Positions 7,619-15,503 of a stretch of 23,512 nt of DNA are shown here, piece after piece. The translations under genes were made by a program, and so were the position numbers. Every line of letters begins with the position of its first letter. The stretch's first letter is position 1. The notes beneath the pieces were generated by a model, which saw nothing but the letters and a program-made list of their open reading frames with translations, made no database searches and was not told the DNA's origin. The DNA is from GCA-002694895 sp964436345 (GTDB lineage: Bacteria; Chloroflexota; Dehalococcoidia; Lucifugimonadales; GCA-002694895): the NCBI GenBank assembly GCA_964436345.1, contig CAYTCC010000015.1:1-23512 (forward strand). The letters are read 5' to 3'.

Positions 7619-9057
7619 ACTTGGTATTTTACAGGTATATATTGACTCCAGTTTATAATTGATTCAAGAAAATGGCTGATTTTTATTAATTGTTTTTCTT
7701 GTTGCCATGGCGCAATTATCTGCAGTCCTATTGGAAGTCCATGACTATCAAAGCCTGCAGGTATATTAACTGCAGGAGCTCCAGACAAATTAATTGGAAA
7801 ACTATATAAGCAGAAACCCCATGAAGGATGTACTTTTTCTCCGTTTATTTCTTGAGGTGGTTCACCAACATTAAAAGCTGTGGTAGGCATTGTAGGAGAT
7901 GCAATCAGATCATATTTTTGAAATAATTCTGAAAATTTTAATTGTACTTTTTTAAGTGTTAATATAGATTGAGCATATTCAGATGCCGAAATATTTTTTG
8001 CGTTTTCAAAAGCTTCTTGAGTATACCAAGCGAATAGATTTTTGTTATTTTTATACTCGTTTATATAGTTAGTATATGTCGAGACTGAAAATAAATTATG
8101 CCATGCATTAAATATTTCACCAAAATCAATGTTAATATGTGTTATTGCATGCCCTTCATTTTCTAATATAGATAAAGTATCTAAGCATTTTGTTTTTATT
8201 TCACTATCTGGCTTTGCATGTCCAAAATTATCTAACCAAGCTATGTGTAATATGTTTTTTGAATATGTTTTTTGTAAATAGTCTGTTAATGAATTTTCCC
8301 AAAATTCATTTTCGAATTTCATAGGAGGTTTGTTTAAAGATGAAGGATCTTCTGAACTAAATCCAGTAATAATTTCTAGTATTAATGCAGCATCTTCAAC
8401 ATATCTAGTCATAGGTCCATTTTGTGATATAAAATTATGTGTTGAGCTTGGGTTAGGAACCCTACCTTGTGTTGGTTTGATTCCAAAAATTCCATTGTAA
8501 CTAGATGGAATTCTTATTGAGCCTCCTGCATCTCCGCCCATAGCTATAGAACAAAAACCTGCTGCTATCGCACTTCCTGCACCTCCGCTTGATCCCCCGG
8601 CTGTTTTTTTTGGATCCCAAGGAGTTCTGCAATGATCTTTTAATAAATTTTCTGTATGACCCATTAATCCAAATTCAGGAGTGTTTGTTTTACCTAAAAT
8701 TACAGGGCCATGTTTTTTAATACGTTTAAATGGTAAAGCATCATAATTTGCTATGTTATCTTTTGTGAGTAAAGATCCATAAGTGGTTTGCATTCCATTT
8801 ATTGCCGTCAAATCTTTAATAGCCATGGGAAGTCCAAATAATTTTCCTGTGAAATTATTTTTCGAAATACTTTCATCGCTCTTTTTAGCAGATTCTAAAG
8901 CATTTTTTTTATTTATGTATAGAAAAGAATTTAATTCGTCATCATATTTTTCAATTCTATCTAAATAAGTTTTTGTTAATTCGTATGATGAGATTTGCTT
9001 ACTATGTAATAGTTTGATTTGATCTTTTGCAGATTTAAAAATTATATCTTGGATCAT
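7615..9057 (-). CDS. Amidase-signature family hydrolase
   Basis: Hydrolyses a carboxylic amide to acid plus ammonia; the substrate cannot be told from sequence. The 480 residues contain the amidase-signature triad K81 (MAIKDL), S156 (AGGSSGG) and S180 (GGDAGGSIRIP). It lacks the GatA-specific SSTENS and RYGLIAFGSS blocks, so it is not a second GatA; it resembles broad-specificity amidases. There is no signal peptide, so it is cytosolic. It lies 2 bp downstream of glutamate dehydrogenase on the same strand, so the two are almost certainly cotranscribed. That suggests ammonia released from amides feeds, or is balanced by, glutamate metabolism (inference). Its 3' end overlaps gatA by 4 bp. Confidence 0.92.
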   Translation of the reverse strand: MIQDIIFKSAKDQIKLLHSKQISSYELTKTYLDRIEKYDDELNSFLYINKKNALESAKKSDESISKNNFTGKLFGLPMAIKDLTAINGMQTTYGSLLTKDNIANYDALPFKRIKKHGPVILGKTNTPEFGLMGHTENLLKDHCRTPWDPKKTAGGSSGGAGSAIAAGFCSIAMGGDAGGSIRIPSSYNGIFGIKPTQGRVPNPSSTHNFISQNGPMTRYVEDAALILEIITGFSSEDPSSLNKPPMKFENEFWENSLTDYLQKTYSKNILHIAWLDNFGHAKPDSEIKTKCLDTLSILENEGHAITHINIDFGEIFNAWHNLFSVSTYTNYINEYKNNKNLFAWYTQEAFENAKNISASEYAQSILTLKKVQLKFSELFQKYDLIASPTMPTTAFNVGEPPQEINGEKVHPSWGFCLYSFPINLSGAPAVNIPAGFDSHGLPIGLQIIAPWQQEKQLIKISHFLESIINWSQYIPVKYQV

Positions 9058-9059
9058 AA

Positions 9060-10298
9060 TTATATGTAACCTCTGAGATCTGCAGTGTGTATTACTCTAT
9101 CTAAACCTAAAGCTAAAGCTGACAACCTGTAACTGATATTTTTATTTTTGGCATTATCGTAAACATCTGCAAAAGCTTTTGTGATTATTTTTTGTAATTC
9201 AGTATTTACTCTTTCTATTTCCCATTGATGTTGGTATAAATTTTGAATCCATTCAAAATATGAAACTATTACCCCACCTGAATTTACTAGTGTGTCAGGA
9301 TAAATAGCAATTTGTTTAGATTCAAGAATTTTATCTGCTTCGGGTGTTACAGGGTGATTTGCAGCTTCGATGATAATTTTTGCTTTAATTTTATCTGCAT
9401 TTTTTTTAGTTATAACTCTTTCTATAGCTGCTGGAATTAAAAAATCACATTTTGTAATAAGTAGATCATCATTGGATACGTGTTCTACATTTTTGTATCC
9501 ATCGAAAGTTTTGTTTGCATGAAAATATTTTACCAGGCTCGGAATATCGATTCCTTTATTTGATAATATTGCTCCGTTGACATTACTTATTCCTGTGATT
9601 TTATATCCTTTTTCAAATGCAATTTGAGCTATCCAATTACCAACTTGGCCAAATCCTTGAATAATTATATTAGTATTTTTTGGATATATTTTTTGTTTTT
9701 TACATATTTCATCCATTACAAAAACTGCACCTCTTCCTGTAGATGAATCTCTTCCAATAGATCCGCCTAATTCTACAGGTTTCCCAGTTACGATCGCAGG
9801 AGTATATCCGTGAATAGATCCGTATGCATCCATCATCCAAGCCATTGTTTGTGAGTTTGTACCTAAATCTGGCGCAGGTATATCTGTATTTGGTCCAAGG
9901 AATTTATCAATACTTAAAGTGTATCTTTTTGTTAAATTATATAATTCATTTTTTGACAATCTGCTTGGATCAACTTGTATACCGCCTTTTGCCCCTCCAA
10001 ATGGTATGTCAACGAGGGCATTTTTCCATGTCATAAGCGATGATAATGCTTTAACTTCAGATTGATTAGCATCAGGATGGAATCTGACCCCACCTTTATA
10101 AGGACCTCGTACTGCATTATGCTGTATTCTATATCCTGAAAATACTTTAGTTTCCCCGTTGTCCATTTTTATAGGGCAGCTTATAACAATTTCTCTCCAC
10201 GGCGTTGTTAGCATTTCAAAAATACCATCATTTACTTTGGTATTAATATATTTTGATGCTTCATTTAAACTTATATTTATTTCTTCATAAGGGTTCAT
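9060..10298 (-). CDS. gdhA: Glutamate dehydrogenase, hexameric type
   Basis: Interconverts glutamate and 2-oxoglutarate plus ammonia. The 412-residue protein is the small hexameric class. It has the substrate block KGGVRFHP with K68, LMTWKNALVDIPFGGAKGG with K92 and the catalytic lysine K104, PAPDLGT with catalytic D144, and a Rossmann nucleotide loop GFGQVGNW at about 215-222. Whether NAD or NADP is preferred is not clear from the second-strand residues. The ATG has no Shine-Dalgarno; a TATATT hexamer about 14 bp upstream on the minus strand could be a -10, giving a very short leader. It is divergent from nusA across 175 bp and is the first gene of a pair with the amidase. Confidence 0.95.
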   Translation of the reverse strand: MNPYEEINISLNEASKYINTKVNDGIFEMLTTPWREIVISCPIKMDNGETKVFSGYRIQHNAVRGPYKGGVRFHPDANQSEVKALSSLMTWKNALVDIPFGGAKGGIQVDPSRLSKNELYNLTKRYTLSIDKFLGPNTDIPAPDLGTNSQTMAWMMDAYGSIHGYTPAIVTGKPVELGGSIGRDSSTGRGAVFVMDEICKKQKIYPKNTNIIIQGFGQVGNWIAQIAFEKGYKITGISNVNGAILSNKGIDIPSLVKYFHANKTFDGYKNVEHVSNDDLLITKCDFLIPAAIERVITKKNADKIKAKIIIEAANHPVTPEADKILESKQIAIYPDTLVNSGGVIVSYFEWIQNLYQHQWEIERVNTELQKIITKAFADVYDNAKNKNISYRLSALALGLDRVIHTADLRGYI

Positions 10299-10353
10299 TT
10301 TATGGTTTTATTAATATATAAAATATTATGACGCCGACTTTAAATCTTATGTG

Positions 10354-10382
10354 TTGAAATAAATTATTACAAGTACTAAAAT
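10354..10382 (+). promoter_or_regulatory. Predicted promoter of the nusA-infB-rbfA-truB operon
   Basis: TTGAAA at 10354-10359 and TAAAAT at 10377-10382 are separated by exactly 17 bp. Each hexamer has five of six consensus bases. Transcription would start near 10389-10391. The hairpin at 10408-10430 would then be the first structure in the RNA. Confidence 0.6.
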
Positions 10383-10407
10383 AATAGTTAAATATATGCA
10401 TGATAAT

Positions 10408-10437
10408 AAAAGTGGGCTTGACCCACTTTTGTTTTTT
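10408..10437 (+). terminator. Intrinsic-terminator hairpin in the nusA leader (possible attenuator)
   Basis: A perfect 9-bp stem, AAAAGTGGG (10408-10416) with CCCACTTTT (10422-10430), encloses a 5-base loop and is followed by GTTTTTT (10431-10437) on the plus strand. It lies about 18 bases after the predicted start of the nusA transcript and 37 bases before the nusA ATG. No plus-strand gene precedes it until gatA, 2.8 kb upstream. It is therefore more likely a leader attenuator than the end of an upstream gene. It might also stop minus-strand transcripts, where the T-rich follow-on is weaker. Confidence 0.7.
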
Positions 10438-10473
10438 ATAAATGTATTTTATTTATATTATTTGATTTGTGTT

Positions 10474-11959
10474 ATGAAAAGTAATTTTTTAATAGCTTTA
10501 ACTCAGCTTGCAGCTGAAAGAAATTTAGATAGAGATACTATTTTATCTGCTGTTGAAGAAGCTTTATCTTCAACTTTTAAAAAGGAAAGTTTGAAATCAG
10601 GGCATAATATTTCTGTTAAATTAGATACAGAAACAGGAGATTTCAATGTATATGTCGTTAAAAGCATAGTTGATGAGGTAGTAGATAATTCAATAGAAAT
10701 TTCTTTAAAAGATGCTAAGAAAATCGATTCTAATGCTGAAATTGGAAACAATATATTAACTGGGAAATTAAATGAAGCAGGCGGAAGAATCGAAGCTCAA
10801 ACAGCTAAACAAGTTATACTTCAAAGATTAAGAGAAGCAGAAAAAGATTTAATTTTTAATGAATTTCAAGGCAGAGAAGGTGAAATATTTGCTGTCACAG
10901 TTGTTCGAACTGATCAAAAAAAAGTTTATGTTGAAATGGGTAGAGCTGAAGCTTTATTACCTGTTAACGAACAAATGTATTCTGAAAGATACAGAGTAGG
11001 GCAAAAATTTAGAGTTTTATTAAAAGCTTTAGCTGATACTCCAAGAGGTCCGGAATTGATTGTCTCTAGAGCTGATACTATATTATTGCAAAAATTATTT
11101 GAACAAGAAGTTCCGGAAATTTCAAATGGTTCTGTTGATATTATGTCTATAGCAAGAGAAGCTGGTAATAGAAGTAAAGTTTCTGTTGTTGCAAAACAAG
11201 AAGGTATTGATGCAGTTGGATCTTGTGTTGGACTTAGAGGAATAAGGATACAAAGTATTGTAAGTGAATTACAAGGCGAAAAAATAGATGTAGTTGAATG
11301 GAGTAATGATCCAAAAGTTTTAATTACAAGTTCTTTAAATCCAGCCCAGGTAGCTAAAGTTGAGCTTGTTGAAGAAGAGAAAATTGCTATAGTTTGGGTA
11401 CCAAACCAGCATCTTTCATTAGCAATTGGTAGGGAAGGGCAAAATGCTAGATTGGCTGCTAAGATGACAGATTGGAAAATAGATATTAGAAGTGTAGAAC
11501 CTGAAGAAGTAAATGTAGAAGAAGATAATAACAAAGATAAAATATTTACTCCAGGTCATGGAGAGGATGTATTCAGAAAACTTGAAGAGGAAATAGCTGA
11601 GGAACCTGTGGCCGAAGAGGAAGTAGCTGAGGAACCTGNNNNNNNNNNNNNNNNNNNNNNNNNNNNNNNNNNNNNNNNNNNNNNNNNNNNNNNNNNNNNN
11701 NNNNNNNNNNNNNNNNNNNNNNNNNNNNNNNNNNNNNNTAGCTGAGGAACCTGTGGCCGAAGAGGAAGTAGCTGAGGAACCTGTGGCCGAAGAGGAAGTA
11801 GCTGAGGAAGAGATGACTACTTTAAGAGATGCTGATGAAGATTTGTTCTCTATAGAAAAACTTTTTGGTACAGATGACAATCAAGGTCAGATAAGATTTG
11901 CAGAAGATATAGATGAATTGAAAAACAAATCTAATACTAACAAAAAATCTAATAAATAA
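10474..11959 (+). CDS. nusA: Transcription termination/antitermination factor NusA (interrupted by assembly gap)
   Basis: RNA polymerase-binding elongation factor affecting pausing, termination and antitermination. Domains in order are the N-terminal RNAP-binding domain (1-130), S1 (about 133-200, GEIFAVTVVRTDQKKVYVEMG), KH1 (about 202-278, with GSCVGLRGIRIQSI) and KH2 (about 280-345, with LSLAIGREGQNARLAAKM). After the KH domains comes a Glu-rich tail made of 10-residue AEEPVAEEEV repeats, ending in about 50 non-repetitive residues. The 100-N gap (11639-11738) falls in the repeats. The two sides are out of phase with 100 bases, but repeat phase predicts a gap of 15 plus a multiple of 30, which is in frame, so this is one intact gene. 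I chose ATG 10474 because the N-terminal domain starts there; an upstream in-frame ATG (10396) would add an implausible T-rich extension through the terminator. rimP is absent upstream. Confidence 0.9.
11584..11809 (+). repeat. 30-bp tandem repeat within nusA coding for AEEPVAEEEV
   Basis: Full identical units lie at 11596-11625, 11741-11770 and 11771-11800, with partial units at 11584-11595 (one mismatch), 11626-11638, 11739-11740 and 11801-11809. The full copies are base-for-base identical, including silent positions. The unit is 17/30 G+C, clearly richer than the AT-rich flanks. Copy number is unknown because the assembly gap sits inside. Confidence 0.93.
11639..11738. other. Assembly gap of 100 N, placeholder length
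   Basis: Exactly 100 N, the conventional size for a gap of unknown length. Both edges are the same 30-bp repeat. The left side stops at base 13 of the unit and the right side resumes at base 29, so the true missing length should be 15 + 30k bases. Confidence 0.98.
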
Positions 11960-12013
11960 TTGAAGAGTTTTTAAAATGTAATTTGAATTTAAAGGTTAAA
12001 TTGGAAAATAATA

Positions 12014-13738
12014 ATGGTCGAAGATAAAAGTGAATCTAACAAAATAGAACTTCCAAGTAATTTAACCGTAGGTGATTTAGCTGCTAGGCTAAATCTTGAT
12101 TCAGTTGATGTTATTAAGCAATTAATGAGAGCAGGTTATATGCTTTCAATTAATCAGAAGATAGAATACGAATTAGCATCTTTAATTTCAAAAAGTTTTG
12201 GTTTCATACCTTTAGAAATTAAAGATAATAGCGAAGAAACACAATCATTAAAATCAGAAACTCAAGGCGATGAGATTAAACCGCCAGTTGTTACAATTTT
12301 AGGGCATGTAGATCATGGGAAAACTACCTTGTTAGATAAGATTAGGCAAACTACAGTTGCAGAATCAGAATTCGGAGGTATAACTCAAAAATTAAGTGCA
12401 TATAAATTAAAATATAAAGATTCTTTTATTACATTTTTAGATACCCCGGGACATGAAGCTTTTTCTACTTTAAGATCAAGAGGGGCAAAAGTTACTGATA
12501 TAGCTGTAATAATTATTGCAGCGGATGACGGAATTATGCCCCAGACAGAAGAATCTATAAAACATGCTCAGGCTGCAGATGTTCCTATGATAATAGTTAT
12601 TAGTAAAATTGATTTGCCAGGCGCTGATATAGAAAAAGTAAAAAGTCAGTTAGCTGAAAGAGATATGTTAATAGAAGAATGGGGAGGAGATTTAATCTGT
12701 GTTCCTGTTTCTTCTCCAAAAGGAGAAGGTGTTCCGGAATTATTGGATTATATTCTTTTGGTTGCAGAGGTTAGTGAATTTAAAACTAATACAAAACTTC
12801 CAGTAAGAGCAGTAGTATTGGAATCTACTGTAGATGATAAGCAAGGTATATTAGTAAAAGTATTAATTCAGGAAGGGATTTTAAAAGTTGGAGACCGTTT
12901 TGTATTAGATACTACTAAGGGGAAGGTTAGAGCTTTAATCAACGATAATGGTCAGCAAGTAAAATCTTCAACCCCGGCAACTCCTATAGATGTATTAGGA
13001 TTTGAATCATTGCCTTTTGCAGGTGAAATATTGCAACAAGTTAATAATGAAAAAGAAGCTAAAACCCTTTTAGCTGAAAGAAAGAAACTTGAAAACAATT
13101 TTAATTATCAGAATATTGATTTAACTCATGCATCAGCTGAACAAAAAAGCATACAAACTATAAACATTATTCTTAAAGCAGATTTACAAGGCAGTTTAGA
13201 TGCATTGGTTGAATCCTTAAATGCTTTTAATAAAGATGGGATTAATATTGCATTGATTCATCACGGAGTTGGAAATATAAATGAAAACGATATTTCTTTA
13301 GCGGTTGCATCTCAATCTGTAATTTATGGATTTAATGTCAGGGTAGAAAAAGGTGCCATTGAAACGAGTAAACAGGAATCAATTGATGTGCAAATTTACA
13401 GTATTATTTATGAATTAATTGATGCTGTCGAATTAAAAATTAAAGAATCAGATGTAAAAGAAGAAGAATTAGTAAAACAGGGATTGGCTGAAATTAAAGC
13501 TGTTTTTCCATCTAACAATATTTTGGTTGCAGGAGTATTGATGCAAGAAGGAAAAGTTAATCCAAATAATAAATTAAGTATTACGAGGAATGGTAAAGAA
13601 GTATTTTTTGGTAAGGTTAATTCTTTGAAACATTATAAAGATGATGTGAAAGAATTGGTTTCAGGCCAGGAAGGAGGTATAGGAATAGATGAATTTCAGC
13701 AATTTAAAGTTGGTGACCTCATTGAGTTTTATATTTAA
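12014..13738 (+). CDS. infB: Translation initiation factor IF-2 (short form)
   Basis: GTPase that brings fMet-tRNA to the 30S subunit and promotes subunit joining. At 574 residues it is much shorter than the 750-900 of many bacteria: only one IF2_N-like module (about 17-65) precedes the G domain and the long charged N-terminus is missing. G1 is GHVDHGKT (97-104), the G2 region GGITQKL has T124, and G3 DTPGH (143-147) contains the catalytic His. G4 reads SKID (197-200) where nearly all IF2 have NKID, and G5 reads SSPKGEG rather than the usual SA-type motif. Domains II, III and the fMet-binding C-terminal domain follow. The ATG is preceded by GGA within about 10 bp. It is 54 bp after nusA; no ylxR or L7Ae gene lies between them. 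Confidence 0.95.
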   Translation: MVEDKSESNKIELPSNLTVGDLAARLNLDSVDVIKQLMRAGYMLSINQKIEYELASLISKSFGFIPLEIKDNSEETQSLKSETQGDEIKPPVVTILGHVDHGKTTLLDKIRQTTVAESEFGGITQKLSAYKLKYKDSFITFLDTPGHEAFSTLRSRGAKVTDIAVIIIAADDGIMPQTEESIKHAQAADVPMIIVISKIDLPGADIEKVKSQLAERDMLIEEWGGDLICVPVSSPKGEGVPELLDYILLVAEVSEFKTNTKLPVRAVVLESTVDDKQGILVKVLIQEGILKVGDRFVLDTTKGKVRALINDNGQQVKSSTPATPIDVLGFESLPFAGEILQQVNNEKEAKTLLAERKKLENNFNYQNIDLTHASAEQKSIQTINIILKADLQGSLDALVESLNAFNKDGINIALIHHGVGNINENDISLAVASQSVIYGFNVRVEKGAIETSKQESIDVQIYSIIYELIDAVELKIKESDVKEEELVKQGLAEIKAVFPSNNILVAGVLMQEGKVNPNNKLSITRNGKEVFFGKVNSLKHYKDDVKELVSGQEGGIGIDEFQQFKVGDLIEFYI

Positions 13739-13752
13739 AATGTGGTTAATAA

Positions 13753-14097
13753 ATGGATGATCTAAGATTTTTAAAAGTTAATTCCCTTATCAAACAGGAA
13801 TTATCTAACATTATCGAAAATGAAATTAGTGATCCAAGAGTTAATACGATTGTTACAATCCAAAAAATTAAATCTTCTAAAGATTTTAGTGTAATAAAAA
13901 TTTATGTTAGTTTGCTTTGTGATGACAACGAAGTGAAGTCAGTTTATAAAGGTTTGAAATCTAGTGAAGGTTATGTGCGTAAATTATTACAATTAGCTAT
14001 CAAAAATATTAGATTTGGAAAGTTGTCATTTCAGATTGATTCGACTCCGAAAAATGTTTTAGGTGTATCTAAATTATTAGATTCGATAAATAATTAG
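13753..14097 (+). CDS. rbfA: 30S ribosome-binding factor A
   Basis: Assembly factor that binds the immature 30S subunit near helix 1 of 16S rRNA and supports late maturation and cold growth. The 114-residue KH-type protein shows the family signatures: LIKQELSNIIENEISDPRV near the N-terminus, a central SVIKIYVSLL strand, KGLKSSEGYVRKLL and the later LSFQIDSTPKN. It starts at ATG 14 bp after the infB stop and ends 1 bp before truB, as expected in the conserved nusA-infB-rbfA-truB cluster. Confidence 0.95.
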   Translation: MDDLRFLKVNSLIKQELSNIIENEISDPRVNTIVTIQKIKSSKDFSVIKIYVSLLCDDNEVKSVYKGLKSSEGYVRKLLQLAIKNIRFGKLSFQIDSTPKNVLGVSKLLDSINN

Positions 14098-14098
14098 A

Positions 14099-14995
14099 AT
14101 GCATAATGGTATTATTGCAATTGATAAGCCCCTGTCTTTAACTTCATCCAAGGTTGTCAGTATAATTAAAAAAAAATTTAATTTATCTAAAGTTGGTCAT
14201 GGGGGGACGCTAGATCCATTGGCGACTGGAGTTTTATTATTATTTTTAAATCGAGCAACTAAATTTTCTGTATTTTCATTAAATTCTGAAAAAGTATATA
14301 CAGCCAGAATAACTTTTGGGCAATCAACATCAACATTTGATTCTGAAGGAGTTATAGTTGAAACAAAAAAAATCCCTGTATTAAGTCATGAAGATATTGA
14401 AAATTCATTAAATAAATATATTGGTGATATAGATCAAACACCTCCAATTTTTAGTGCAATTAAAATAAAAGGTAAACCTTCTTATTACTATGCAAGAAAA
14501 AAAATTAAGATGGAATTGAAGTCAAAGAAAGTTTACGTGAAATCAATAGATATATTGAATTGGGATGGAAGAAATTTAGAACTCAAAATTGTTTCAGGCA
14601 AAGGATTTTATGTTCGTTCATTTGCCGACGATATAGGAAGAGAATTTAACACAGTATCATTTTTGAACAATTTGAGAAGAATTAGATCAGGCGCATTTTC
14701 AGAATCAGATTTAATTTCTCTAGAGAAGTTGATTGAAATAAACAATCTTGAATTAATTGATGACAATATACTTAAAACTCCTGATTTTTTATTAAACAAT
14801 TGTGAATCTACAACATTGTCCAAAATAAATTTAAATTTATTTTATGATAAAACTCCAATTTTTATTAATTTAAAAAATATTTCTGCAAGATATAAAATTT
14901 ATGATGATACAGGTGATTTTATTGGGACTGCTTTGTATGATTATAAGAATAAATGCATTATTCGAGAAAAAATATTTAAGCTTAGGATCTTATAA
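14099..14995 (+). CDS. truB: tRNA pseudouridine(55) synthase TruB
   Basis: Makes pseudouridine 55 in the T-loop of tRNAs. Motif I includes GHGGTLDPLATGVL with catalytic aspartate D39. GIIAIDKPLSLTSSKVV opens the protein and GKGFYVRSFADDIG is a conserved motif of the fold. The 298-residue length is normal; the last 80 or so residues are a divergent PUA-like tail. The ATG is 1 bp after the rbfA stop. The gene closes the nusA operon; the next promoter begins 21 bp downstream. Confidence 0.95.
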   Translation: MHNGIIAIDKPLSLTSSKVVSIIKKKFNLSKVGHGGTLDPLATGVLLLFLNRATKFSVFSLNSEKVYTARITFGQSTSTFDSEGVIVETKKIPVLSHEDIENSLNKYIGDIDQTPPIFSAIKIKGKPSYYYARKKIKMELKSKKVYVKSIDILNWDGRNLELKIVSGKGFYVRSFADDIGREFNTVSFLNNLRRIRSGAFSESDLISLEKLIEINNLELIDDNILKTPDFLLNNCESTTLSKINLNLFYDKTPIFINLKNISARYKIYDDTGDFIGTALYDYKNKCIIREKIFKLRIL

Positions 14996-15015
14996 CAACA
15001 TTGGCTATAATTTCA

Positions 15016-15043
15016 TTGACTTCTTCTTATATAGACATATAAA
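15016..15043 (+). promoter_or_regulatory. Strong predicted promoter for the rplU-rpmA-rpmE operon
   Basis: TTGACT (15016-15021) and TATAAA (15038-15043) with a 16-bp spacer are close to consensus. Transcription would start near 15050, just before the GGTGA ribosome-binding site at 15056-15060 for rplU. This separates the ribosomal protein operon from truB. Confidence 0.65.
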
Positions 15044-15064
15044 ATATCTCTTCGTGGTGAAAAA

Positions 15065-15487
15065 ATGAATAATTATGTAATAGTCAAATATAAATCAAAA
15101 CAATTTAAAGTGGGTGTTGGAGATATCATTGATGTTGATAAAATAGATTCCGACATAGGTGATTTTATCAAACTTGATGATGTATTGTTTTTATTTAAAG
15201 ATGGTAAATCTAAAATAGGTAGCCCTATTATCAAGAGTGAGTTTGTGTCTGCTAAAATTGTTGAACATTTTAGAACTTCTAAACGAATTTCAGGAAAGTA
15301 CAAAAATAAAACTCGTAATAGAAAAAGATTTGGGCATAGAAAATCATTAACTAAAATTCAGATTGTTGAAATACCAGGTTTGATGACTACAAAATCAAAA
15401 ACAACTGAATCTAAAAGTGCGAAACCTGTTAAGACTATCAAGCCTAGAGCTAAAAAAGTCACTAAAACAATTAAATCAAAAAAATAA
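15065..15487 (+). CDS. rplU: 50S ribosomal protein L21 with lysine-rich C-terminal tail
   Basis: 23S rRNA-binding protein of the large subunit. Residues 1-103 are a complete L21: YVIVKYKSKQFKVGVGDIIDVDKI at the start, a central KIVEHFRTSKRISGKYKNK and the RKRFGHRKSLTKIQI signature near the end. L21 usually stops at about 103 residues. Here a further 37 residues rich in Lys, Thr and Ser (TKSKTTESKSAKPVKTIKP and on) are added, probably a disordered rRNA-contacting tail. GGTGA lies 4 bp before the ATG. rpmA follows after 16 bp. Confidence 0.95.
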   Translation: MNNYVIVKYKSKQFKVGVGDIIDVDKIDSDIGDFIKLDDVLFLFKDGKSKIGSPIIKSEFVSAKIVEHFRTSKRISGKYKNKTRNRKRFGHRKSLTKIQIVEIPGLMTTKSKTTESKSAKPVKTIKPRAKKVTKTIKSKK

Positions 15488-15503
15488 ATAAAAGGAATTT
15501 CTG

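Larger units (their letters stand above)
10299..10473. other. Divergent gdhA/nusA intergenic region
   Basis: The 175-bp spacer holds the nusA promoter (10354-10382), the leader hairpin (10408-10430) and a further AT-rich 36 bp before the nusA ATG without a Shine-Dalgarno. A TATATT at 10454-10459 could be a second -10 close to the ATG. The gdhA promoter must lie in 10299-10360 on the minus strand, but I see no clear -35 there. Confidence 0.6.

Noticed and set aside
7615..9057. Second GatA
   Set aside because: The amidase keeps the catalytic triad but lacks GatA-specific blocks, and gatC-gatA is already complete next door.
10396..10473. Upstream ATG as the NusA start
   Set aside because: It would add 26 residues encoded by the terminator stem and its T-rich flank, not matching any NusA N-terminus; the family N-terminal domain begins at 10474.
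10926..11534. 202-codon open frame on the minus strand inside nusA
   Set aside because: It is an antisense shadow of nusA with Ser/Thr/Leu-rich low-complexity translation and no family motif.
11584..11809. CRISPR-like array because of 30-bp repeats
   Set aside because: The units are directly tandem with no spacers, are translated in frame and have no cas genes nearby.
11753..11959. Separate small gene downstream of the N gap
   Set aside because: It is the 3' end of nusA; the repeat phase shows the two sides are one frame once the gap is given a length of 15 + 30k.
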